The notes under the pieces are model-generated. The model searched no databases. It saw only the letters and a list, made by a program, of their open reading frames with translations, and was not told where the DNA came from. 64,000 nucleotides of DNA from CAVVEC01 sp963747105 (lineage in GTDB: Bacteria; Acidobacteriota; Terriglobia; Terriglobales; Acidobacteriaceae): NCBI GenBank assembly GCA_963747105.1, contig CAVVEC010000006.1, positions 228,217-292,216 of the forward strand, given 5' to 3'. The translations under genes were made by a program, and so were the position numbers. Shown here piece by piece: positions 18,715 through 26,255 of the stretch. Numbering within the stretch: the first letter of the stretch is position 1; each line of letters begins with the position of its first letter.

Positions 18715-18834
18715 CCGAATGCTCACATGCCCCTGTGACCTTCCTCACAGACCCCGGCCCATGCCTGGGGCTTCAATAGACGGTTGGGCAAATCATGCGC
18801 GCGGCGGAGGACTCCATCGGCGAGGAGAGCATTC

Positions 18835-19977
18835 ATGAGCACTCTGGTATTGGACAAGAAAGCCGATCTGGCTGGCCCCGGCATCGGCGACTATAAGGAA
18901 TTAGAAAAGATTCTGCCGAAAGACTACCACTCCCTGCTGACCCCGAAGGAGACGCAGCAGGCCATCTTCCACGTGAAGCGCTACATCGAAGACAACCTGT
19001 GCCGGGAACTCAATCTGATGATGGTCGAAGTTCCGCTCATCGTCGACGTGGAAAGCGGCGTCAACGACATGCTGGATCGCGACGGCTCGCGTACCCCGAT
19101 CCAGTTCCACATCTCGAACGATCGCAACCTGCACCCGATTGATGCGCAAGTCGTGCAGGCGGCTACCAAGTGGAAACGCGTCGCGCTGAAACAATTTGAT
19201 TGCAAGCTCGGCGAGGGCATTTGCACCGACATGCGCGCCGTCCGCAAGGACTATTTCCTCGACCACGACCATTCCGCTTATGTGGACCAGTGGGATTGGG
19301 AGCGCGTAATCACCGCCGAGCAGCGCAATCTGGACTTTCTGAAGGCGATTGTCAGCAAAATCTGGAAAGTGCTGGTCGGAGCGGAGAAGTTTGCCCAATC
19401 CATGTTCCCGCAGCTAAAAGATTTTCGCTATCCCGATCTGCCCGAGGAGTTGAAGTTCCTGCACGCGGAAGAGCTTCTCGACATGTATCCCGACCTGCCG
19501 CGCAAGCAGCGCGAGACCGAGGTGCTGCAGAAATATCCGGCGATTTTCATCATCGGAATTGGCTGGCCGCTGAAGGATGGTTATCCGCACGAGATGCGCG
19601 CCGCCGACTACGACGATTGGGTCACCGATACCCACGACCAGACCAGCAAAGACACGCATGGACTGAATGGCGACATCCTGGTGTGGAACCACGTGACCAA
19701 GCGCCGTCATGAGCTGACATCGATGGGTGTTCGCGTGACTGCGGAAACGCTGAAAAAGCAATTGCAGCTATCGAACCAGCTCGACTTCATGAAGTTGCCC
19801 TATCACCAGGCAATTCTGAACAACCAGATTCCGCTTTCGATCGGCGGTGGAATCGGGCAGTCACGGACGTTGATGATGTTGCTGCGCAAGGCGCACTTAG
19901 GCGAAGTCAGCGTCACCGTGTGGCCGAAGATCCTGAAAGAGATGTGCGCCCGGAAGAATGTTTTTGTGCTGGAGTAG
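18835..19977 (+). CDS. asnA: Aspartate--ammonia ligase (asparagine synthetase A)
   Basis: The product from ATG 18835 is 380 aa and matches AsnA, which makes asparagine from aspartate, ammonia and ATP using a class II aminoacyl-tRNA-synthetase fold. Family stretches visible include FHVKRYIEDNLCRELNLMMV, DRDGSRTPIQFHISND, HSAYVDQWDWERVI and the ATP-binding end SIGGGIGQSRTLMMLLRKAH. It is about 50 residues longer than E. coli AsnA, partly through a short N-terminal extension. GAGGAG at 18822-18827 supports this start. The TAG stop is the first triplet of a heptad array, and a strong hairpin terminator follows at 20010. Confidence 0.93.
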   Translation: MSTLVLDKKADLAGPGIGDYKELEKILPKDYHSLLTPKETQQAIFHVKRYIEDNLCRELNLMMVEVPLIVDVESGVNDMLDRDGSRTPIQFHISNDRNLHPIDAQVVQAATKWKRVALKQFDCKLGEGICTDMRAVRKDYFLDHDHSAYVDQWDWERVITAEQRNLDFLKAIVSKIWKVLVGAEKFAQSMFPQLKDFRYPDLPEELKFLHAEELLDMYPDLPRKQRETEVLQKYPAIFIIGIGWPLKDGYPHEMRAADYDDWVTDTHDQTSKDTHGLNGDILVWNHVTKRRHELTSMGVRVTAETLKKQLQLSNQLDFMKLPYHQAILNNQIPLSIGGGIGQSRTLMMLLRKAHLGEVSVTVWPKILKEMCARKNVFVLE

Positions 19978-19999
19978 TCAGGAGTCGGTAGTCAGGGTT
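19975..19999. repeat. Heptad array at the asnA 3' end
   Basis: TAGTCAG GAGTCGG TAGTCAG GG; the first TAG is the asnA stop codon. Confidence 0.65.
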
Positions 20000-20009
20000 C
20001 AGCGGGCGC

Positions 20010-20050
20010 CCCATCCTTTGCGCGTCCTTCGCGCAAAGGGTGGGATTTTT
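20010..20050 (+). terminator. Hairpin terminator after asnA
   Basis: CCCATCCTTTGCGCG pairs with CGCGCAAAGGGTGGG (15 bp, one G-T pair) around a TCCTT loop and is followed by ATTTTT. It is 33 nt past the asnA stop. A similar hairpin at 22464 suggests it also belongs to a repeat family. Confidence 0.8.
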
Positions 20051-20063
20051 GCTACGTAGCTCT

Positions 20064-20092
20064 GTCATCCCGAGCGTAGTCGAGGGATCTGC
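20064..20092. repeat. REP-like palindrome (short copy)
   Basis: GTCATCCCGAGCGTAGTCGAGGGATCTGC, a short copy of the GTCATCCCGAG...GAGGGATCT superfamily. A second small hairpin, CGAGCG-TCCT-CGCTCG (20125-20140), follows. Confidence 0.75.
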
Positions 20093-20189
20093 TGTTTGGG
20101 TGCGCAGGCCTCGCGATGTAGGCGCGAGCGTCCTCGCTCGTGTACTTAGTCCCCCTTGCGTTGGCATCCAACCCCACCAGGTAGAACAC

Positions 20190-20218
20190 TTGACATCCCT
20201 TCTGGTTTCAGCTAGGAT
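20190..20218 (+). promoter_or_regulatory. Sigma70-type promoter of the toxin-antitoxin pair
   Basis: TTGACA (20190-20195), a 17-nt spacer, then TAGGAT (20213-20218). The -35 is a perfect match with optimal spacing. The GTG start at 20249 is about 24 nt after the expected transcription start. Confidence 0.7.
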
Positions 20219-20248
20219 ATCATTTGTCGTACCTGCCCGGCGGACATC

Positions 20249-20599
20249 GTGAGCAGAAAACGGGCAAAGAAAGCCGTCAAGCGGGAAAAAAGAGTTGATG
20301 AGACGCTCCATCTCTCCGGCCAAAGACGAGGTGCAGTGCTGAAAGAAGAAGTCTGGTTTGAGCAAGGTCGGGTGGTGAAGTACGGCCTGGCATACATTAA
20401 TCCTCGGATTTGTGCTGTCGACAATGGCCGTGTTCTTGGCTATGACAACACTCATCAGTATCACCACCGGCATTTTAGGGGAAGCGCGGAGCAGATTGAG
20501 TTTCACGGCTACGCGGCCCTGGTTACAAGGTTCGAACGAGAACTATACGAACTCTGGAAGGCGGAAGATGAACAGAAAGACGAAAATCCGCATCAGTAA
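20249..20599 (+). CDS. TumE-type toxin of a toxin-antitoxin pair
   Basis: A 116-aa basic protein with the layout of the TumE/DUF6516 family: a Lys/Arg-rich start (MSRKRAKKAVKREKR), WFEQGRVVKYGLAYINPRI, and the diagnostic GYDNTHQYHHRHFRG. It starts at GTG 20249. The downstream HTH gene overlaps it by 32 nt, the usual toxin-first arrangement for this type. Toxicity mechanism is not established for this member; family and pairing are inferred from motif and context. Confidence 0.75.
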   Translation: MSRKRAKKAVKREKRVDETLHLSGQRRGAVLKEEVWFEQGRVVKYGLAYINPRICAVDNGRVLGYDNTHQYHHRHFRGSAEQIEFHGYAALVTRFERELYELWKAEDEQKDENPHQ

Positions 20600-20948
20600 C
20601 GACGGCGTCGAAGGGTTTTTCGACCGTGCCCGGGAGCATGCGCGAAAGTTGGATCGCAGCGAGGAACTCGCGCCGGAGATGACGATCTCCTTTGAGAACG
20701 CCAGTGACATGATGAGGATACTTTCTCCCCAGCGGGTTCGCGTCTTGCATGTTGTCCGGCAGGGAGCCGCGCCGGTTTCCGCGCTGGCGAGCGGCCTGAA
20801 GCGCGACACACGGGCGGTCAGCCGTGACATCGACTTGTTGGAACAGGTGGGATTGCTGCGCACCTGGTACCAGGCAAACCCCGGACATGGCAAACGAAGG
20901 ATCGTCGAGCCTTGTGCCGCAAAGTTCCAGTTCGTCGCGACCGTTTAG
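20568..20948 (+). CDS. TumA-type HTH antitoxin / DNA-binding protein
   Basis: A 126-aa protein from ATG 20568, inside the end of the toxin gene, so translation is probably coupled. Residues about 45-110 form a winged helix-turn-helix (SPQRVRVLHVVRQGAAPVSA, RDTRAVSRDIDLLEQVGLLR), like the HVO_A0114/TumA DNA-binding family. It probably neutralises the upstream toxin and represses the promoter at 20190-20218. Confidence 0.78.
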   Translation: MNRKTKIRISNDGVEGFFDRAREHARKLDRSEELAPEMTISFENASDMMRILSPQRVRVLHVVRQGAAPVSALASGLKRDTRAVSRDIDLLEQVGLLRTWYQANPGHGKRRIVEPCAAKFQFVATV

Positions 20949-20960
20949 TCCAAGCAAAAC

Positions 20961-20980
20961 GGGGCGGCTTGCGCCGCCCC
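20961..20980 (-). terminator. GC-rich hairpin between convergent tumA and ahcY ends
   Basis: GGGGCGGC-TTGC-GCCGCCCC, a perfect 8-bp stem. On the minus strand the loop reads GCAA (GNRA type) and GTTTTGCTT follows, so it best serves ahcY. Confidence 0.65.
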
Positions 20981-20987
20981 TGAATTC

Positions 20988-21018
20988 CTAGCTACTAACT
21001 ATCAGCCCCTAGCTACTA
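20988..21018. repeat. Heptad array at the ahcY 3' end
   Basis: CTAGCTA CTAACTA TCAGCCC CTAGCTA CTA. The ahcY stop codon (TAG on the minus strand, 21016-21018) is part of it. Confidence 0.65.
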
Positions 21019-22293
21019 CGTTCCCTCGCTCCAGCCCGCCACGTACTCTTCCTGCTCCGGCGTCAGCTTGTCGATCTTAATGCCCATCGACTCCAGTTTC
21101 AGCTTCGCCACACGCTTGTCCAAGTCATCCGGCACTTTGTAGACTTTCTTCTCCAGCGACTTGTAGTTTTTCACCATGTACTCGACCGAGAGTGCCTGGT
21201 CGGCAAAGCTCATATCCATCACCGACGGCGGATGGCCTTCGGCGGCGGCCAGGTTGATCAGGCGGCCTTCGCCCAGCAGATTGATTTTGCGGCCATCTTT
21301 CAGCGAGTACTCTTCCACCGAAGTGCGCGTGGCGCGCTTCGATGACGACATTTTCTCCAGCGCCGGGATGTCAATCTCGACATTGAAGTGGCCCGAGTTC
21401 GAAATGATGGCGCCGTCTTTCATTACCTCGAAGTGCTCCTTGGCGAGCACGCTCTTGTTGCCGGTCACGGTGCAGAACACGTCACCCATTTTTGCTGCCT
21501 CGTTCATGGACATGACCCGGAAGCCGTCCATGACCGCTTCCAGAGCCTTCGTCGGATCGATCTCGGTGATAATGACCTCGGCCCCGGCGCCGCGAGCGCG
21601 ACTAGCCAGTCCGCGTCCGCACCAGCCGTAGCCCGCGACCACGAACTTCGAGCCCGCAAGCAGGAAATTCGTGGCCCGGATAATGCCATCAATCGTGGAC
21701 TGGCCCGTGCCGTAGCGGTTGTCAAACAGGTGCTTGGTGTCGGCATCATTGACCGCGACGATGGGGAAACGCAGCACGCCCTCCTTGGCCATGGCGCGCA
21801 AGCGGATGATGCCGGTTGTGGTCTCTTCCGTGCCGCCGATGACGCCAGTAAGCGCATCCTGCCGCTTGGTGTGGAGAACGGTGACCAGGTCCGCGCCATC
21901 ATCCATGGTGATATGCGGCTTGTGATCAATGGCCGCGAGGATGTGGCTATAGTAGGTATCGTTGTCCTCTCCCTTGATCGCGAACACGGGAACGCCGTGA
22001 TCGCGCACCAGGCTGGCGGCCACGTCGTCCTGGGTCGAGAGCGGGTTGGAGGCGCACAAAACTACATCCGCGCCGCCGTCGCGGAGCGCAATGGCCAGGT
22101 TCGCCGTCTCCGCCGTCACGTGCAGGCAGGCCGAAACGCGGATGCCGCGCAACGGCTGGTTCTTGATGAATTCTTTGCGGATGATCTGAAGAACTTTCAT
22201 GGACTGGTTGGCCCAGTCAATGCGCTTTTTGCCGAGATCAGCCAATTCAACATTCTTGATGTCACAATTTGCTTGCGTTGGTGTCGTTGACAT
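21016..22293 (-). CDS. ahcY: Adenosylhomocysteinase
   Basis: The 425-aa protein hydrolyses S-adenosylhomocysteine to adenosine and homocysteine using tightly bound NAD. Visible marks: SACLHVTAETANLAIALRDG (substrate domain), VNDADTKHLFDNRYGTGQST, the NAD-binding loop VVAGYGWCGRGLASRARG, and the C-terminal helix near LDKRVAKLKLESMGI. It lies just downstream of metK on the same strand, so both ends of the methyl cycle are adjacent. A double REP-like palindrome and a hairpin occupy the 211-nt gap, so cotranscription is uncertain. Confidence 0.96.
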   Translation of the reverse strand: MSTTPTQANCDIKNVELADLGKKRIDWANQSMKVLQIIRKEFIKNQPLRGIRVSACLHVTAETANLAIALRDGGADVVLCASNPLSTQDDVAASLVRDHGVPVFAIKGEDNDTYYSHILAAIDHKPHITMDDGADLVTVLHTKRQDALTGVIGGTEETTTGIIRLRAMAKEGVLRFPIVAVNDADTKHLFDNRYGTGQSTIDGIIRATNFLLAGSKFVVAGYGWCGRGLASRARGAGAEVIITEIDPTKALEAVMDGFRVMSMNEAAKMGDVFCTVTGNKSVLAKEHFEVMKDGAIISNSGHFNVEIDIPALEKMSSSKRATRTSVEEYSLKDGRKINLLGEGRLINLAAAEGHPPSVMDMSFADQALSVEYMVKNYKSLEKKVYKVPDDLDKRVAKLKLESMGIKIDKLTPEQEEYVAGWSEGT

Positions 22294-22358
22294 ACTTCTC
22301 CTGTGGCGCTGTTTGCTCGGAATGTTAGTTCCAGTAGCCGTTGAAAAATCTAAACCTT

Positions 22359-22447
22359 GTCATTCCGAGGAGCGAGAGCGACGAGGAATCTGCAGTTTTC
22401 CTTAAGATTGTGAAGAACTGCAGATCCCTCGCTGCGCCCGGGATGAC
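22359..22447. repeat. REP-like palindrome, double inverted copy
   Basis: GTCATTCCGAGG...GAGGAATCTGCAGTT on the left and AACTGCAGATCCCTCGCTG...GGGATGAC on the right: two inverted half-units in the metK-ahcY gap. Confidence 0.85.
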
Positions 22448-22463
22448 AAAACCCGTGGGTGCC

Positions 22464-22492
22464 CCCACCCAAGCCGGTTTTGCTTGGGTGGG
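22464..22492 (-). terminator. Hairpin after metK
   Basis: CCCACCCAAGC pairs perfectly with GCTTGGGTGGG around a 7-nt loop, 12 nt beyond the metK stop. The following T-run on the minus strand (GGGTTTTG) is weak and 9 nt away, so it may attenuate rather than end transcription. It resembles the hairpin at 20010. Confidence 0.55.
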
Positions 22493-22504
22493 AGAATCGG
22501 ACGT

Positions 22505-23689
22505 TTACTTCCGAACCGCGTGCGCAACCGGCTCGCGCAGGCCGGCTTCGCTGGCCAGCTTGGCCGCCTTGTCCGTTGACTCCCATGTGAAGTCAGGATC
22601 GCTGCGCCCGAAATGTCCGTAGGCCGCGGTCTTGCAGTAGATCGGCCGGCGCAGCTTCAGCGATTCAATAATTCCCTTAGGCGTCAGCTTGAAATGCGCC
22701 CGCACCATATCCGGAATCATGCCCCTATCCACTTTCTCCGTGCCAAATGTATCCACCAGCACGCTCACCGGATCGGCTACGCCGATGGCGTAGGCGAGTT
22801 GCACTTCGCAGCGGTCGGCCAGTCCCGCCGCGACAATGTTCTTTGCGATGTGCCGCGCCATGTAGGCCGCTGAGCGATCCACTTTGGTCGGGTCCTTGCC
22901 GCTGAAAGCACCGCCGCCGTGCCGGCCCATGCCGCCGTAGGTGTCCACGATGATCTTGCGCCCGGTCAGGCCGGTATCGCCCATCGGCCCGCCAATCACG
23001 AACCGTCCCGTGGGATTGATGTGGTACTTGGTGTCTTCGTCGAGCAGGTGCGCCGGGATGGTGGCCTGGATCACATGCTTGAGGATGTCGCCGCGCAGTT
23101 CGTCGTTGGTCACCGTCTCGGCATGCTGGGTGGAAATTACCACCGTATCCACGCGAATCGGCTTGTGATGCTCGTCGTACTCCACCGTGACCTGTGATTT
23201 GCCATCCGGCCGGAGGTAAGGAAGTCGGCCGTGCTTACGAACTTCGGAGAGGCGCATGCAGAGTTTGTGCGCCAGCGAGATCGGCATGGGCATCAGTTCT
23301 TTGGTCTCGTTGCAGGCGTAGCCGAACATCATGCCCTGGTCGCCGGCGCCGCCGGTATCCACGCCCATGGCAATATCGCCCGATTGCTTGTTGATGCTGG
23401 AAATCACGGCGCAGGTATTGGCGTCAAAGCCGTAAAGCGCATTGTCGTAGCCGATGGAAGAAATCGTGCCGCGCACCAGCGTCTGGAAATCCACGTACGC
23501 CTTGGTGGTGATCTCGCCGGCAATTACGACCAGGCCGGTTGCGGTCAGCGTTTCGCAGGCCACGCGGCTCATGGGATCGTCGGTGAGGCAGGCGTCGAGA
23601 ATGGCGTCGGAAATCTGGTCGGCAATCTTATCGGGATGGCCCTCGGTCACCGACTCGGACGTAAACAGGTAACGGTTCTTATGAGACAA
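22505..23689 (-). CDS. metK: S-adenosylmethionine synthase
   Basis: MetK makes S-adenosylmethionine from methionine and ATP. Signatures present: FTSESVTEGHPDKIADQISD, the GxGDQG loop (GGAGDQGMMFGYAC), GRFVIGGPMGDTGLTGRKII and GGGAFSGKDPTKVDRS. The start is set at TTG 23689 because AAGGAG lies nine nt upstream and the product then begins a few residues before the conserved FTSESV; an in-frame TTG at 23707 overlaps that ribosome-binding site. I found no recognisable SAM riboswitch in the leader. Confidence 0.95.
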   Translation of the reverse strand: MSHKNRYLFTSESVTEGHPDKIADQISDAILDACLTDDPMSRVACETLTATGLVVIAGEITTKAYVDFQTLVRGTISSIGYDNALYGFDANTCAVISSINKQSGDIAMGVDTGGAGDQGMMFGYACNETKELMPMPISLAHKLCMRLSEVRKHGRLPYLRPDGKSQVTVEYDEHHKPIRVDTVVISTQHAETVTNDELRGDILKHVIQATIPAHLLDEDTKYHINPTGRFVIGGPMGDTGLTGRKIIVDTYGGMGRHGGGAFSGKDPTKVDRSAAYMARHIAKNIVAAGLADRCEVQLAYAIGVADPVSVLVDTFGTEKVDRGMIPDMVRAHFKLTPKGIIESLKLRRPIYCKTAAYGHFGRSDPDFTWESTDKAAKLASEAGLREPVAHAVRK

Positions 23690-23972
23690 GCGCGTTTCTC
23701 CTTCCAATCATCTGGGCGTTACGTCTGGCAGGAAATCAGAACACAACGGCCACGAAATGGCTACCTTTTTGGAGTCTTTAAAAAGCTACCAGAGAAGGCT
23801 TGCGGGCGCAATTGTTTTGGGTCCGGCGGCGGGAGGAAACAGCGAGAGAAACCCGACGTCTGGCAGGCGGGGAAAGGCCGGGGTCAAATGGGGAAAACCT
23901 GAACCACGAGGGTCGAGGGTCGCCCACACTTAGAGATTCGGTGCCACCTGTCACTCGTCCTTTCCTCTGGTT

Positions 23973-24140
23973 TTATCCGCGGACCGCCGGGGATTCTCGA
24001 ACTGGCTGATCCCCAGGAACTGTGGTAGATGCCTCCGGACGCGCAACCTCCTGGTCTTGCCAGCGAAAAGGGTCGTGAAACCGATTATCCTTCGGGATGT
24101 CAAAGTCCCATTCTGTCAACGTTAATTGCTCGTCGCTCAC
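23973..24140 (-). CDS. Possible small gene, 55 aa, unknown function
   Basis: GTG 24140 is preceded by GGGAGG at about 5 nt. The product is acidic (MSDEQLTLTEWDFDIPKDN, then FHDPFRWQDQE and a Pro/Ser-rich tail). No family is recognised. It lies between the 547-aa accessory gene and metK on the same strand, just downstream of a palindromic ACACA/TGTGT cluster. Size and an acceptable ribosome-binding site make it plausible but unproven. Confidence 0.4.
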   Translation of the reverse strand: MSDEQLTLTEWDFDIPKDNRFHDPFRWQDQEVARPEASTTVPGDQPVRESPAVRG

Positions 24141-24159
24141 TTCATCCTCCCGCTTTCGC

Positions 24160-24194
24160 TACACAGAATCGTGTGTACAAAATCAATTGTGTAC
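24160..24194. promoter_or_regulatory. Palindromic operator-like cluster
   Basis: TACACA-GAATCG-TGTGTA (24160-24177) is a perfect palindrome. A second TGTGTAC lies at 24188-24194, 16 nt after the first at 24172. The surrounding DNA (24160-24250) is AT-rich compared with the window. It lies upstream of the 55-aa ORF. A regulator binding site is inference. Confidence 0.4.
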
Positions 24195-24305
24195 TACTTA
24201 TAGATTGTTTCTCTGTGGAAACGCCACAAAAAAAGGTGAACATTACCAATTTGGGCATCCCCAAACCAACCGCTTGTGCAAGTTCTTGCGACGTTCGGCA
24301 CTTAA

Positions 24306-25949
24306 CTAGCGCGCGCTGTATAAACTCCAGAATGCGTTTGTGAGAGTTTTGTTGTGAGTCACGACCCTGAAAGGGCTGTCAGAGATGCTCTCGACCAATG
24401 ATGTGATGCCAGGCTCTCTCGTGCAATCGAATTTGAACTCGCAATCGTTCGTAAGTAGTCGAGACAGCAACTCTGCGCAGTCCTGCTCCGTGCGCACGAC
24501 CAGAACGCCATTCGCCACGCCGGACTGTAAGTCGACCTGCAACGCGAGAGGATGCCGCTGCTGAAGCGTCTCAGCTCGAGAATCGAAGAGATTCTTTTCG
24601 GCCTCGGCGAGCACGTCGCACATCGAGCGTTTAGCTTCTATGAGCTTGTGCTCCTCTAGGAATCGGCTTTCTTCATCGCTGATGATTCGATAACAAGGCT
24701 GGTATGCGGAAACCTTGTCGAGAAACTTGAACACCTCGGAAACGTACTTCGAAGCGATCTTGCCCTCGGCTGTCAATTGGGCGAGCCTCTTTTGAAGATA
24801 TGACACCGGCCGGCGTGCGGCAGTCTCCGAAGCGATCTTAAGGTCGATTTTGGGCAAGTAGGCGATCACTGGTTTGCCTTGCGCGAGCGTGGTGGCTAGT
24901 TCGGAATCCTTTCCGAACGTATCTGTTTCCTGAATGAGATAAACCGTGCAGCCAGACCTCTTGAGCATCAGGGCCTCCACCAGCCCTTTGTCGACCCGAT
25001 TGTCCAGAAATGATTGGGTGGGATCGAAATACCGAAGTTTCAGCTTTGCAAGCTTCGCCTCCGCAAAGATGTTCTTCACTACCTTGTGAACGTCTTCAAA
25101 CTCCCACCTTTCACGCATCGAGGTTGCGACATAAACGTCCATGCAGTCGGAAGCCAAATAGTGGCTTGTATTCCGCCAGCCATGGTGTCGCACCTCGCTA
25201 ATCAAACCTCGAAGCTCCTTTATTTTCGAATTTATGGTGCGAAGGTCTTTGAATTGAGATTTCCATCCCGATTGAGTCTTGAGAAACTCCTTCCGAGGTT
25301 CGTACAGCTTCTTTTGCTCTGCGCTGAAGCCTTGGAGCAGGACCCCTTCGCTTTCGGTGCCGGCCAAGCACGCCATTGCAGCGTACGTTGCAAAATCCCT
25401 ATCAGCATCGCTTTTGGCTATGTATCCAAGCAACCACGTCTGGTTGGCCGCTATCTCGTGAGGTAGTGCGACTGCGTTTCTCCGTTTCGAGTATTCTCGT
25501 TTCCTGACGGCCACCTCCGCGTACCATCTCCCCAAACGCTGCGAAAGGTCATCCTGCGATAGCTTGTACAAGGTCCTATAGGCGAACCTGACATTCCCGA
25601 ATTCCAGAAGCGCAAAGCCCTTAAACCGAACAATTCCATCCTTCAGCTCCTGAAAACTTATTGCTTCTTGTCCCTCGGAAAGAAAGAACCGGAAAAATGC
25701 CTCCCCCAAGGGAAATTGATCCACCAGAAGCAATATGTCATTCAAGTCTTCGGGCGACAGGCTTGGTAGTTCTAGTCTTGAGGTGAGGACCGACCAGTTG
25801 ACGCAAGCCTGACAGTTCTGACAGGGTTCCTTGGGATTGGTCGCGCACCCCAATGTTACTTTCTCCCCGCAGAGGTGTTCGAGAAGCGTTGCCAACCTGC
25901 TTTGACTCTTTGGGTCCAGTGTGGACAGTTCCTTGTCGACAAAGCGCAT
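24306..25949 (-). CDS. Unrecognised 547-aa protein with a nucleoside-deoxyribosyltransferase/TIR-like core
   Basis: Start ATG 25949 has GAGGTGG eight nt upstream. Residues about 30-55 hold a Cys cluster (CGEKVTLGC, CQNCQAC) that may bind a metal. Residues about 100-240 look helical. Near residues 270-370 a Rossmann-like unit reads MDVYVATSMRERWEFEDV, YFDPTQSF, then DKGLVEALMLKRSGCTVYLI and KDSELATTLAQGKPVIAYLP. The final pattern (conserved Glu, then GKPVI) resembles nucleoside 2-deoxyribosyltransferases and TIR-type NAD-cleaving folds. The C-terminus ends FRVVTHNKTLTNAFWSLY. It is a lone gene between metK and a RodZ-like gene. A role in nucleotide or NAD metabolism, or in phage defence, is inference from fold resemblance only. 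Confidence 0.75.
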   Translation of the reverse strand: MRFVDKELSTLDPKSQSRLATLLEHLCGEKVTLGCATNPKEPCQNCQACVNWSVLTSRLELPSLSPEDLNDILLLVDQFPLGEAFFRFFLSEGQEAISFQELKDGIVRFKGFALLEFGNVRFAYRTLYKLSQDDLSQRLGRWYAEVAVRKREYSKRRNAVALPHEIAANQTWLLGYIAKSDADRDFATYAAMACLAGTESEGVLLQGFSAEQKKLYEPRKEFLKTQSGWKSQFKDLRTINSKIKELRGLISEVRHHGWRNTSHYLASDCMDVYVATSMRERWEFEDVHKVVKNIFAEAKLAKLKLRYFDPTQSFLDNRVDKGLVEALMLKRSGCTVYLIQETDTFGKDSELATTLAQGKPVIAYLPKIDLKIASETAARRPVSYLQKRLAQLTAEGKIASKYVSEVFKFLDKVSAYQPCYRIISDEESRFLEEHKLIEAKRSMCDVLAEAEKNLFDSRAETLQQRHPLALQVDLQSGVANGVLVVRTEQDCAELLSRLLTNDCEFKFDCTREPGITSLVESISDSPFRVVTHNKTLTNAFWSLYSAR

Positions 25950-25999
25950 TCGAAATCCACCTCACATTCCTGATTCTTGATGCCAAGATCGAAAACAAA

Positions 26000-26025
26000 G
26001 GGGTCACAGCTTGCGCCGTGACCCC
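26000..26025 (-). terminator. Strong hairpin terminator of the RodZ-like gene
   Basis: On the minus strand GGGGTCACGGC pairs with GCTGTGACCCC (11 bp, one G-U pair) around a GCAA tetraloop and is followed by TTTGTTTT. It lies about 230 nt beyond the RodZ-like stop and 51 nt before the start of the 547-aa gene, separating the two. Confidence 0.8.
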
Positions 26026-26255
26026 CCTCAGAGTCGAATACTTTGTACGCTTATTTTTTCATTTTGCCTAGGCCCTTTCGTGCTAGAAAACTCAGGGGCC
26101 GAGAGCCGCCAGTCTACTTGGATTCTGACGGATGGCCTGGACCAGTCGCGTCACGCCTAGCCTTGCGAGTGGCCGGTCCAAGCTCGGCCAGGGTGAGAAA
26201 TGTTCGTTGGCCACAGAATCCGGTACGGTTCGAAAGCAGGAAAGCGTCCCCCCGG

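Noticed and set aside
21388..22290. 300-codon plus-strand frame opposite ahcY
   Set aside because: Shadow of a highly conserved gene on the other strand.
22294..22360. SAH riboswitch before ahcY
   Set aside because: Leader is short and occupied by a REP-like palindrome; conserved SAH motif bases are not seen.
23690..23972. SAM riboswitch in the metK leader
   Set aside because: No recognisable SAM-I, SAM-II or related core and no hairpin/anti-terminator arrangement; purely expected from context.
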